DNA of 10,278 nt from Paracoccaceae bacterium (GCA_007134805.1 SLKB01000066.1:1-10278); one strand, 5' to 3'; counted from the first letter of the stretch, positions 1 to 8,066 are shown. The notes: a model not told the origin generated them from the letters alone. A program made the numbers and translations.

Positions 1-480
1 AGGCGGTGCAGGATCTGCCAGATCAGGGCGCACTGCCGATACCGATCCTGTCTTCGCAACCGTTCAAGGTGGAAATGGCCGAACGCAAGGCGCTTCTATC
101 CCCTGTCACATCAGGCGGCACCCTGTCCGGCAAAATTAGGACCTCTCGCGCCCCGACTTTGCGGCCAGCGAAATGCGTGAAAATCTGGTGCACCAATTGC
201 ATCGATGCGCGTTAATGGATGGGGCGGATCGCCCCCGGGCTGATGTTCCATTCAACCCGGGAGCGGTTCATCACGCAATGCGAACCGGTGGGCGTGCCGG
301 AGCATTTCACGGGGCCCTCGCTCGGGCATCAATCGTCACTTTCTGAGAATCAACTGAGCCATTCGATCTGCTCGGCAGCGCGCGATGGACATGCGACAGA
401 TTGCGGGCATGCAGGGACGGCGGACAATAGCGCATCGATTCGGGCGACCATGCCTGAAGCGCACATGGGCATGACGCAAA
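1..480. other. Stretch with no recognisable gene
   Basis: No reading frame here gives a protein I recognise. One + strand frame is open from the left edge to a stop at 213-215 and could be the tail of an upstream gene, but its residues resemble no family I know. Another + frame is free of stops from 147 to the TGA at 346-348. Its third codon positions are much less GC-rich than in the genes downstream, so it is probably chance or a decayed remnant. The minus strand has frequent stops in all frames. Small symmetric elements are visible: palindromes GGTGCACC (187-194) and GCATCGATGC (199-208), and a perfect 6-bp stem GGGGCG/CGCCCC with a 3-base loop (221-235) that lacks a following T run. No RNA gene was recognised. 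Confidence 0.55.
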
Positions 481-496
481 CTTACCAAAATAATTA

Positions 497-524
497 TTGA
501 AACTTGTCGCGCGAAAAGAATAAT
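497..524 (+). promoter_or_regulatory. Probable sigma70-type promoter of the lacI-family gene
   Basis: TTGAAA (497-502) and AATAAT (519-524) are separated by 16 bp and match the -35 and -10 consensus in 5 of 6 positions each. The stretch just upstream (about 485-498, including the palindrome AATAATTATT) is AT-rich compared with the rest of the window, as expected near a promoter. The start codon at 576 lies about 50 bases downstream, leaving a short leader. This is inferred from sequence match only. Confidence 0.55.
503..518. promoter_or_regulatory. Candidate LacI-type operator in the regulator's own promoter
   Basis: CTTGTCGCGCGAAAAG is a 16-bp palindrome with a single mismatched pair and a central CG at 510-511, the usual geometry of LacI-family operators. 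It fills exactly the spacer between the proposed -35 and -10 boxes, so a bound repressor would block polymerase. The pattern TTNNCGCGNGNAAA recurs in the leader of smoE (1609-1624), which supports a common regulator. Autoregulation by the adjacent LacI-type protein is an inference. Confidence 0.45.
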
Positions 525-534
525 CTTGCGCAAG
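525..534. repeat. Perfect 10-bp palindrome beside the promoter
   Basis: CTTGCGCAAG is a perfect palindrome directly after the proposed -10 box, overlapping the expected transcription start. Its centre lies 19 bp from the centre of the palindrome at 503-518, roughly two helical turns, so the two could be bound on the same DNA face. A further 8-bp palindrome, GAAGCTTC, follows at 536-543. It could be a second operator half or a site for another protein. Confidence 0.35.
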
Positions 535-575
535 TGAAGCTTCCGAACCGGGCAACGGGCTGAGGGCACGATCAG

Positions 576-1607
576 GTGACTGGGCAGAAAATTCGTAACA
601 TGGAAGAATTCGCGACTGTCAGCGGGATCTCGCGTCCGACCGTGTCAAAGTATTTTCAGGATCCCGACAGTGTCCGCCCATCGACACGCGAACGTATCGA
701 GACTGCCCTCGAGCAGTATGATTTCCGTCCGAATATCTTTGCCATGAACCAGAATCGCAAGCTCACAAAAATTGTCGGCGTGGTTGTTCCCTATCTCGCC
801 GACCCTTTCTTCGCCGAGATTGCCCGAAAGATCGAGCGGCGCTGCATCGATGCAGGGTTCTGGCCGATCCTGTTTTCCGCGCATGGCGAGCAGCACCTTG
901 AAAACGCGATCCTGGAAAGCCTTCGCGTGCTGAAACCTGCGGGCGTACTGCTCGCTCCACTTGGGCGCGTTTCGGACCGGGCGGCGATAGAGCGTTTCTG
1001 CGCGGATGTTCCGACTGTGCTCTTCGACAGCAATATCGACGGCGTGGGCAAGGTCTTCGTCGGCTCTGACAACACGGATTTCGTGACGCAAAGCGTAAAC
1101 TATCTTGTGCGGACCGGCACTTCGCCGGTTTTTTTCGAAATGCGCAACCCCGCCAATCCGAACGCCAACAAGCGCCGCATCGCCTATATCGCGAATATGG
1201 AGCGGTTAGGGCTTGAGCCCCATGTCGTCAAGATCGACGGCGACGGCTGGGATTTCGAGCGGATCGGCTACGAAGGGGGGCTCAGGGCGATCCGCGAAAA
1301 GGCGCTGCCGACGAATACGGTTCTGTGCAGTAACGACCGGCTTGCCGTGGGTTTTCTGACTGCCTGCTTCGAGGAAGGCCTGTCGGTAGGCTATGGCGCG
1401 GATGCGGCAATGCGGGTGATGTCGCATGACGATCATCCAGTCTCGCGCTTCACCTGCCCCCCACTGACGACAGTTGCACATGATTATGATTCGGTCTCAA
1501 ACAAGGCTGTCGAGGTGCTGTTCCACATGCTTGAGGACGGGACCATGCCTGAGGCCCGCGCAGAATTCCTGTACCCCACGAAGCTCATCCTGCGCAAATC
1601 CGCGTAA
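576..1607 (+). CDS. LacI-family transcriptional regulator of the polyol operon
   Basis: A 343-residue protein with the full LacI/GalR layout. The N-terminal helix-turn-helix covers roughly residues 9-35, with SRPTVSK at 19-25 as recognition helix. A hinge with PN at 52-53 and A56 follows, then a periplasmic-binding-protein-like effector domain from about residue 66 (IVGVVVPYLADPFF) to the PPLTTVAHDYD segment near the C terminus. The GTG start at 576 is chosen because GAGGG (562-566) sits 9 bases upstream. An in-frame ATG at 600 would cut into the first helix. The hinge position equivalent to the minor-groove lever leucine of E. coli LacI is glutamine (Q59). It lies 86 bp upstream of smoE on the same strand and is the likely local regulator responding to a hexitol or its product. 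The ligand, and whether it represses or activates, cannot be read from sequence. Confidence 0.9.
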   Translation: MTGQKIRNMEEFATVSGISRPTVSKYFQDPDSVRPSTRERIETALEQYDFRPNIFAMNQNRKLTKIVGVVVPYLADPFFAEIARKIERRCIDAGFWPILFSAHGEQHLENAILESLRVLKPAGVLLAPLGRVSDRAAIERFCADVPTVLFDSNIDGVGKVFVGSDNTDFVTQSVNYLVRTGTSPVFFEMRNPANPNANKRRIAYIANMERLGLEPHVVKIDGDGWDFERIGYEGGLRAIREKALPTNTVLCSNDRLAVGFLTACFEEGLSVGYGADAAMRVMSHDDHPVSRFTCPPLTTVAHDYDSVSNKAVEVLFHMLEDGTMPEARAEFLYPTKLILRKSA

Positions 1608-1608
1608 A

Positions 1609-1624
1609 TTTTCCGCGTGTAAAA
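1609..1624. promoter_or_regulatory. Candidate operator upstream of the smo promoter
   Basis: TTTTCCGCGTGTAAAA is an imperfect palindrome (12 of 16 positions symmetric) with a central CG at 1616-1617. It shares TTNNCGCGNGNAAA with the site in the regulator's promoter (503-518). It starts just after the regulator's stop codon and ends 6 bp before the -35 box of the smo promoter. CCGCGT also appears at 1600-1605 and 1635-1640, giving three copies in 41 bp. A site upstream of -35 fits either activation or repression by looping or contact; the sequence does not decide. Confidence 0.4.
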
Positions 1625-1630
1625 TTTTTA

Positions 1631-1660
1631 TTGACCGCGTGACAACATATCAACTATCCT
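1631..1660 (+). promoter_or_regulatory. Probable promoter of the smo operon
   Basis: TTGACC (1631-1636) and TATCCT (1655-1660) are separated by 18 bp. An A/T run (1621-1630) directly upstream resembles an UP element. Transcription would begin about 25-28 bases before the smoE start, giving a very short leader that contains the strong ribosome binding site AGGGAGG (1681-1687). Based on consensus match and position only. Confidence 0.6.
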
Positions 1661-1678
1661 CACAGATACTCACAGAAT
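1659..1678. repeat. 10-bp tandem direct repeat in the smo leader
   Basis: CTCACAGATA (1659-1668) is followed immediately by CTCACAGAAT (1669-1678), identical in the first eight bases. The period is one helical turn. The repeat covers the end of the -10 box and the expected transcription start, a place where an activator or repressor dimer could bind in direct orientation. It may also be chance; no known consensus was recognised. Confidence 0.4.
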
Positions 1679-1693
1679 TCAGGGAGGAATCAG

Positions 1694-2998
1694 ATGAGAC
1701 TCGGAAGGTCACTTGTGGCATCGACAGCGATTGCGCTGATCGCGTCCTCGGGCGCCTATGCCCAGACGCTCACAATCGCGACTGTCAACAATGGCGACAT
1801 GATCCGCATGCAGGGTCTGAGCAGTGAATTCACAGAAGCGACGGGCATTGAGCTGGAATGGGTGATCCTTGAGGAGAATATCCTGCGCCAGCGCGTCACG
1901 CAGGACATCGCGACCAGTGGCGGACAGTTCGACGTCATGACCATCGGCATGTACGAGGCGCCGATCTGGGCGGAGCGCAGCTGGCTGGTCTCGCTCGACG
2001 ACCTGCCCGAAGAATATGACATCAATGACATCCTGCCGGCGATGCGTGCGGGGCTTTCCTTCGAGGACAGTCTTTACGCGGCGCCCTTCTACGGCGAAAG
2101 CTCGATGGTCATGTATCGCACTGACCTGATGGAAGCCGCCGGGCTGGAAATGCCTGAAGAGCCCACATGGGACGATATTGCCGCCGCTGCCGAGGCAATG
2201 ACCGACCGCGATAACGGCATCAATGGCATCTGCATGCGGGGCCGGGCCGGCTGGGGCGAGAACATGGCCTTCATCACCACGGTCGCCAATTCCTTCGGTG
2301 CGCGCTGGTTTGACGAGGACTGGAACGCCCAGCTTGACAGCCCCGAATGGCTCGAGGCCGTGACCTTCTACAACGACCTGATCCAGAACTACGGGCCTTC
2401 GGGCGCGGCCAATAATGGCTTCAACGAAAACCTTACCCTGTTTCAGCAGGGCCGGTGCGGCATGTGGATCGATGCGACCGTGGCCGCAAGCTTCGTGACA
2501 AACCCCAATGATTCGACCGTCGCTGACAGCGTGGGCTTTGCGCTCGCGCCGAACAGGGAAGGACTGGACAAGCGCGCCAACTGGCTCTGGGCCTGGGCGC
2601 TGGCCATTCCGGCGAGCACGCAGCAGCAAGAGGCCGCGATGGAGTTCATCAACTGGGCGACCTCGAAAGAGTATCTGGAACTGGTGGCCGAGCGCGAAGG
2701 CTGGGCGAATGTGCCGCCAGGCAGCCGCACCTCGCTCTACGAAAATGAGGAATACGCTCAGGTGCCCTTTGCCGACATGACGCTGCGCTCGATCAATGCG
2801 GCCGATCCAAACAACCCGACCGTTGATCCGGTGCCCTATGTCGGCATCCAGTTCGTCGCGATCCCGGAATGGGCAGGGATCGGCACCTCGGCCGGGCAGG
2901 AGTTCTCGGCCATGGTCGCAGGCCAGCTGACCCCGGAGCAGGCCCTCGCCCGCGCCCAGGCGCTGGTCACGGACGAAATGGAAGCGGCAGGCTACTGA
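1694..2998 (+). CDS. smoE: Hexitol (sorbitol/mannitol) ABC transporter, periplasmic substrate-binding protein
   Basis: A 434-residue extracellular solute-binding protein of the family-1 (MalE-like) type. A signal peptide is clear: charged RLGR start, hydrophobic core, and an AYA|Q cleavage site after residue 23. It should bind polyols in the periplasm and deliver them to SmoF/SmoG. Tryptophan-rich stretches such as ANWLWAWALAIP (296-307) are typical of sugar-binding pockets. C180 and C255 are the only cysteines and probably form a disulfide. By my count the mature protein has about 62 Asp+Glu against 19 Arg+Lys, with only two lysines, so it is very acidic. The start has a near-ideal AGGGAGG six bases upstream. 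Assignment to smoE rests on family resemblance and on the operon order smoE-F-G-K-S-mtlK; the exact substrate (sorbitol, mannitol, arabitol or a mix) is inferred. Confidence 0.88.
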   Translation: MRLGRSLVASTAIALIASSGAYAQTLTIATVNNGDMIRMQGLSSEFTEATGIELEWVILEENILRQRVTQDIATSGGQFDVMTIGMYEAPIWAERSWLVSLDDLPEEYDINDILPAMRAGLSFEDSLYAAPFYGESSMVMYRTDLMEAAGLEMPEEPTWDDIAAAAEAMTDRDNGINGICMRGRAGWGENMAFITTVANSFGARWFDEDWNAQLDSPEWLEAVTFYNDLIQNYGPSGAANNGFNENLTLFQQGRCGMWIDATVAASFVTNPNDSTVADSVGFALAPNREGLDKRANWLWAWALAIPASTQQQEAAMEFINWATSKEYLELVAEREGWANVPPGSRTSLYENEEYAQVPFADMTLRSINAADPNNPTVDPVPYVGIQFVAIPEWAGIGTSAGQEFSAMVAGQLTPEQALARAQALVTDEMEAAGY

Positions 2999-3014
2999 AC
3001 CCCTGCAGCCTCGC

Positions 3015-3043
3015 AGAGGGGCGTGGTTCGCACGCGCCCCTCT
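3015..3043 (+). other. Intercistronic stem-loop between smoE and smoF
   Basis: AGAGGGGCG (3015-3023) pairs perfectly with CGCCCCTCT (3035-3043). Two further pairs (TG/CA) are possible inside after a 2-base bulge, leaving the loop GTTCG. No T run follows directly, so it is not a classic intrinsic terminator. In binding-protein transporter operons, stem-loops at this place commonly protect the 3' end of the binding-protein message or partly terminate transcription. Either would make SmoE more abundant than the permeases. Confidence 0.7.
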
Positions 3044-3097
3044 CGCCTTCCCTTTGACATCGGCGAGCCCGGCTTGCCATGAAAAAAGGCCAGTGCC

Positions 3098-3964
3098 ATG
3101 TCCACCAAGGCTTCGCGCTCTGCTGCCAGGCTGATGCTGGCACCCGCGGTCATCCTGCTTCTGGGCTGGATGCTGGTGCCACTAACGCTGACGCTGATCT
3201 TCTCTTTCCAGCGCTTTCTTCCCATGCGGGGCGGGTTTCAGGGCTGGGTCGGCTTTGAAAACTATGTCCGCTTTGTCACTTCGAGCGCCTTCTGGCCTTC
3301 GGTTCAGGCGACAGTGGTTATCGTGGGCGGTGTGCTTCTGATCACGGTCACACTGGGCATCCTGCTCGCGATCCTGCTTGATCAGCCGATGTGGGGACAG
3401 GGGGTGGTGCGCATCCTTGTCATCGCGCCCTTCTTCGTCATGCCGACCGTTTCGGGCCTGGTTTGGAAGAACATGTTCATGGACCCCAATAACGGGCTTC
3501 TGTCGCATCTGTGGCGGTTCTTCGGGGCTGATCCCATCATATGGCTATCGGATGCCTCGATGCTGTCGATCATCCTGATCGTGTCTTGGCAGTGGTTGCC
3601 TTTCGCCACACTGATCCTGCTCACTGCGATTCAGTCGCTCGACAGCGAACAACTCGAGGCCGCGGAGATGGATGGCGCGCCGATACTCTCGCGTTTCTGG
3701 CATATCATCCTGCCGCATCTGTCGCGCGCCATCACGATCGTCATTCTGATCCAGACGATCTTTCTTCTTGCGATTTTCGCCGAAATCTTCGTCACGACCC
3801 AGGGATCCTTCGGCACGCGCACCCTGACCTACCTGATTTTCCAGCGCGTTCTCGAAAGCCAGAATGTGGGCCTCGGTTCTGCCGGGGGGATCTACGCGGT
3901 CATCCTTGCCAATATCTTCGCGCTCTTCCTGATGCGCATTGTCGGCAAGAACCTGGATCGCTGA
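3098..3964 (+). CDS. smoF: Hexitol ABC transporter, permease (MalF-type)
   Basis: A 288-residue inner-membrane protein with about six hydrophobic segments (near residues 14-37, 70-95, 104-125, 155-178, 209-231 and 262-282). The cytoplasmic EAA loop that docks on the ATPase is clear: EAAEMDGA at 187-194 and ILP at 204-206. It should pair with SmoG to form the translocation channel. The ATG at 3098 is preceded by AAAGG at 3085-3089, 8 bases away. A nearer ATG at 3079 is out of frame. Only 10 bp separate its stop from smoG, so the two are translated together, whereas 99 bp with a stem-loop separate it from smoE. It lacks the long N-terminal extension of enteric MalF, as usual for sugar permeases of this group. 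Confidence 0.9.
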   Translation: MSTKASRSAARLMLAPAVILLLGWMLVPLTLTLIFSFQRFLPMRGGFQGWVGFENYVRFVTSSAFWPSVQATVVIVGGVLLITVTLGILLAILLDQPMWGQGVVRILVIAPFFVMPTVSGLVWKNMFMDPNNGLLSHLWRFFGADPIIWLSDASMLSIILIVSWQWLPFATLILLTAIQSLDSEQLEAAEMDGAPILSRFWHIILPHLSRAITIVILIQTIFLLAIFAEIFVTTQGSFGTRTLTYLIFQRVLESQNVGLGSAGGIYAVILANIFALFLMRIVGKNLDR

Positions 3965-3974
3965 GGAGGGGACC

Positions 3975-4805
3975 ATGGCACGTACCGTCACGACACAACG
4001 CAAGATAGTTACCACGCTCGTGGCCTGGGGCATCGGCTTGCTGATCTTCTTTCCGATCCTGTGGACGATCCTGACAAGCTTCAAGACCGAGGCACAGGCC
4101 ATCGCCGACCCGCCCGTGTGGTTCTTCTTCGACTGGACGCTGGAGAACTACCGCGTGGTGCAGGAACGCTCGAATTACAGCCGTTTCCTGTGGAACTCGA
4201 TCATCATTGCGGGCGGCTCGACGCTTCTTGGCATGATAGTTGCGATCCCGGCGGCCTGGTCGATGGCCTTCGTGCCCTCGGCCCAGACGAAAAACATCCT
4301 GCTGTGGATGCTGTCGACCAAGATGCTGCCCGCCGTGGGCGTGCTCTATCCGATCTATCTGATCTTCATCCAGCTCGGGCTTCTGGACACGCGGGTCGGG
4401 TTGACCATCGTGCTGATGCTGATCAACCTGCCGATCATGGTGTGGATGCTCTACACCTATTTCAAGGAAATCCCGGGCGAGATTTTGGAGGCCGCACGGA
4501 TGGACGGGGCGGGCTTGCGCGAGGAGATCCTCTTCGTGCTCACCCCGATGGCCATTCCGGGCATCGCCTCGACCATCCTTCTCAACATCATCCTGGCATG
4601 GAACGAGGCGTTCTGGACCCTCAACCTGACCGCTGCGCGCGCCGCACCGCTGACGGCCTTCATCGCCAGCTATTCGAGCCCTGAGGGCCTGTTCTACGCG
4701 AAACTCTCGGCCGCCTCGACAATGGCCATCGCGCCGATCCTGATCCTCGGATGGTTCAGCCAGAAGCAACTCGTGCGCGGCCTGACCTTTGGCGCGGTGA
4801 AGTGA
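3975..4805 (+). CDS. smoG: Hexitol ABC transporter, permease (MalG-type)
   Basis: A 276-residue inner-membrane protein, the second channel subunit. It begins with a hydrophobic helix (about 11-34) followed by the TSFKTEAQA segment typical of MalG-type permeases. The EAA loop reads EAARMDGA at 172-179, with LTP and IPG shortly after (189-196). The start at 3975 is preferred over an upstream in-frame ATG at 3939 because AGGAGG (3964-3969) lies five bases before it; the earlier start would overlap smoF and has no such site. The C terminus ([11 protein letters not shown]) is the standard ending of the family. The next gene, smoK, starts 11 bp after its stop. It is expected to work only as a heterodimer with SmoF driven by a SmoK dimer. 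Confidence 0.9.
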   Translation: MARTVTTQRKIVTTLVAWGIGLLIFFPILWTILTSFKTEAQAIADPPVWFFFDWTLENYRVVQERSNYSRFLWNSIIIAGGSTLLGMIVAIPAAWSMAFVPSAQTKNILLWMLSTKMLPAVGVLYPIYLIFIQLGLLDTRVGLTIVLMLINLPIMVWMLYTYFKEIPGEILEAARMDGAGLREEILFVLTPMAIPGIASTILLNIILAWNEAFWTLNLTAARAAPLTAFIASYSSPEGLFYAKLSAASTMAIAPILILGWFSQKQLVRGLTFGAVK

Positions 4806-4816
4806 GGAATATCGAC

Positions 4817-5817
<1,001 letters not shown>

Positions 5818-5821
<4 letters not shown>

Positions 5822-6591
5822 AACGGCTCGACGGGAAAACCGCGCTGATCACCGGGGCCGCGCGCGGCATTGGCCTGGCCTTCGCCGAGACCTATCTGCG
5901 CGAGGGCGCACAGGTCGCGCTGGCAGATATCGACATCGACCGCGCCCGACGCGAAGCCGCCCGGCTTGGCGCGCAGGCCTTCGCGGTCGAGATGGATGTG
6001 ACATCGCAGGACAGCATCGAAGCTGCCGTGGAGGCGACCCTTGCGCAATTCGGGCAGATCGACATCCTGATCAACAATGCCGCGATCTTTACTGCCGCGC
6101 CCATCGAGGAAATCACGCGCGCGGAATTTGCCCGCTGTTTCGGGATCAATGTTGCCGGTACGCTGTTCACCCTGCAAGCGGTCGCGCGGCACATGATCGC
6201 GCGCGGGAGCGGCGGCAAGATCATCAACATGGCCTCACAGGCCGGACGGCGCGGCGAGGCGCTGGTCGCTGTCTATTGCGCCTCGAAAGCCGCGATTATC
6301 AGCCTGACGCAATCGGCGGGTCTGGGCCTGATCAAGCATCGCATCAACGTGAACGCGATCTCGCCCGGGGTGGTCGATGGCGAGCACTGGGACGGGGTGG
6401 ACGCCTTCTTCGCGAAATACGAGGGCAAGCCGCCAGGCCAGAAGAAGCGGGAGGTCGGCGAGGGCGTGCCCTTTGGCCGGATGGGCGCGGCCGAGGATCT
6501 GACCGGCATGGCAGTTTTCCTTGCCTCACCCGAGGCCGATTACATCGTCGCGCAGACCTATAACGTGGATGGCGGCCAATGGATGAGTTGA
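5818..6591 (+). CDS. smoS: Sorbitol (glucitol) dehydrogenase, short-chain dehydrogenase family
   Basis: A 257-residue classical short-chain dehydrogenase, close in length to the characterised R. sphaeroides enzyme. The nucleotide-binding motif is TGAARGIG at 12-19. D37 at the end of the second strand indicates NAD+ rather than NADP+. NNAA follows at 86-89, and the catalytic residues are N111, S140, Y153 and K157 (YCASK). It should oxidise D-glucitol to fructose in the cytoplasm; members of this group also accept galactitol and some other polyols. It starts inside the smoK stop (ATGA) and its last 13 bases overlap mtlK, so it is translated as part of the operon. The polyol assignment depends on sequence resemblance plus neighbours; other SDRs would share the motifs alone. 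Confidence 0.88.
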
Positions 6592-8066
6592 TCCCGCTCC
6601 GGCTTGATACTCTGGACCAGTTGCCCCGGGCAGTCGCGACACCGCGCTATCCCCGCAGCACCCTGGCCCCGGGGATCGTGCATATCGGTCTGGGCAATTT
6701 TCACCGCGCGCATCAGGCCTGGTACACGCATCGGCTGATGCAGGAGGCGCGCGCGCTGGACTGGGCGATTATCGGTGCGGGTGTGCGCGCGGGCGATGCG
6801 GCCATGCGCGCGCGACTTCTGGCGCAGGATTGCCTGAGCACGCTCATTGAACTCGATCCGCAGGGCAAATCCGCCGAAGTCACGGGCGCGATGGTGGATT
6901 TCCTGCCCGTCGAGGACGACAACGCAGCACTGATTGCACGCATCGCCCAACCGGATATCCGCATCGTCTCGCTGACTGTCACCGAAGGTGGTTATTATCG
7001 GGATGCGAAAACTGATGGTCTGGACCTGAACCACCCCGATATCCGCCATGATGGCGCGCATCCTGCGACCCCGCGCACGGCCTTCGGTGCGATGGTTGCA
7101 GCGCTTGGCCAGCGCAGGGCGCGGGGTGTGGGCCCGTTCACGGGGCTGTCTTGCGACAACTTGCAAGGCAACGGCGCGATCTTGCGCGAGACCGTGGTGG
7201 GGCTTGCGCGCCTCTCCGATCCGGCCCTCGCGGACTGGATCGACCGCATGTGCAGCTTCCCATCCAGCATGGTCGATTGCATCGTTCCCGCGACAGGGCC
7301 ACGCGAAGTCGCACTGGCTGGCGCCTTTGGCATTGCGGATGCCGCCCCTGTCACGCATGAGAGCTTCCGACAATGGGTGATCGAGGACACTTTCTGCGCC
7401 GGCCGTCCGGACTGGGACCGCGTCGGCGCCGTCTTTACCTCCGATGTTCACGCGTTCGAGACCATGAAGATCCGTATCCTGAATGGCGGCCATCAGGTGA
7501 TCTGCGGCGCGGGCGATCTGCTGGGACTCGACACGGTTGCCGAGACGATGGCGCATGACGGTATTCGCGCCATGTTCCGTAAGATCGGGCGCGACGAGAT
7601 TGCACCGCATGTAGCGGCTCCGCCCGGAGTCTCGGTCCTTGACTATATCGATCTGATCGAGCGACGTTTTGCCAATCCCGAAATCCGCGACACCACGCGC
7701 CGGGTGGCCTTTGACGGCTCGAGCCGCCATGCGGGCTTCCTGCTGCCCTCGATCCGCGACGGGCTGGCGAAGGGAACTCCGGTCGATGGGCTGGCGCTGG
7801 TCTCCGCCCTCTGGGCGCGCCAGTGTCTGGGACGGCGCGAGGACGGCAGCGTCATCGAGGCCAATGATCCGCGCTGGCCAGATCTGCACAAGGCGGCCAT
7901 GGCCGCGCAATCCGACCCTGCCGCCTGGCTCAACGAGGTCACCATCTACCGAGACGTTCAGGACGCGCCGCGTTTTCGCGAGGCGTTTTGCGCATGGTAC
8001 CGGGCCTTGGCGGCCGAAGGCGTCGACACCGCCATCCTGAGCTTCAATGCACAGCAGAGCGTGTGA
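6579..8066 (+). CDS. mtlK: Mannitol 2-dehydrogenase (long-chain polyol dehydrogenase family)
   Basis: A 495-residue protein of the long-chain secondary-alcohol dehydrogenase family, converting D-mannitol and NAD+ to fructose. The N-terminal nucleotide-binding motif is HIGLGNFHRAHQ (35-46). The active site is clear: KIRILNGGH at 297-305 gives K297, N302 and H305, spaced as in the Pseudomonas fluorescens enzyme, with N194 in CDNLQGNG as the fourth residue. In the family signature the segment reads MVDCIVP (231-237), with Cys234 where most members have Arg. The start at 6579 overlaps the end of smoS by 13 bp, with a weak purine-rich site (GTGGATGG) before it; reinitiation after smoS probably supplies ribosomes. 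Arabitol or sorbitol may be side substrates. Related family members (fructuronate and tagaturonate reductases) are less likely given the operon. Confidence 0.9.
   Translation: MDELIPLRLDTLDQLPRAVATPRYPRSTLAPGIVHIGLGNFHRAHQAWYTHRLMQEARALDWAIIGAGVRAGDAAMRARLLAQDCLSTLIELDPQGKSAEVTGAMVDFLPVEDDNAALIARIAQPDIRIVSLTVTEGGYYRDAKTDGLDLNHPDIRHDGAHPATPRTAFGAMVAALGQRRARGVGPFTGLSCDNLQGNGAILRETVVGLARLSDPALADWIDRMCSFPSSMVDCIVPATGPREVALAGAFGIADAAPVTHESFRQWVIEDTFCAGRPDWDRVGAVFTSDVHAFETMKIRILNGGHQVICGAGDLLGLDTVAETMAHDGIRAMFRKIGRDEIAPHVAAPPGVSVLDYIDLIERRFANPEIRDTTRRVAFDGSSRHAGFLLPSIRDGLAKGTPVDGLALVSALWARQCLGRREDGSVIEANDPRWPDLHKAAMAAQSDPAAWLNEVTIYRDVQDAPRFREAFCAWYRALAAEGVDTAILSFNAQQSV

Noticed and set aside
221..235. 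Short perfect hairpin GGGGCG/CGCCCC as an intrinsic terminator
   Set aside because: The stem is only 6 bp and no T run follows on either side.
1709..2629. A 306-codon open frame on the minus strand opposite smoE
   Set aside because: It mirrors the smoE codons, has no recognisable domain or ribosome site, and smoE itself is a clear family member with a signal peptide. High-GC genes routinely give such antisense frames.
3054..3082. Possible internal promoter before smoF (TTGACA at 3054-3059)
   Set aside because: The -35 match is perfect, but no good -10 box follows at 16-18 bp (best about 3 of 6), so it is probably chance.
3900..4769. A 289-codon minus-strand open frame opposite smoG
   Set aside because: The translation is repetitive in His, Arg, Asp and Gln, typical of the complement of a membrane-protein gene; smoG on the other strand is unambiguous.
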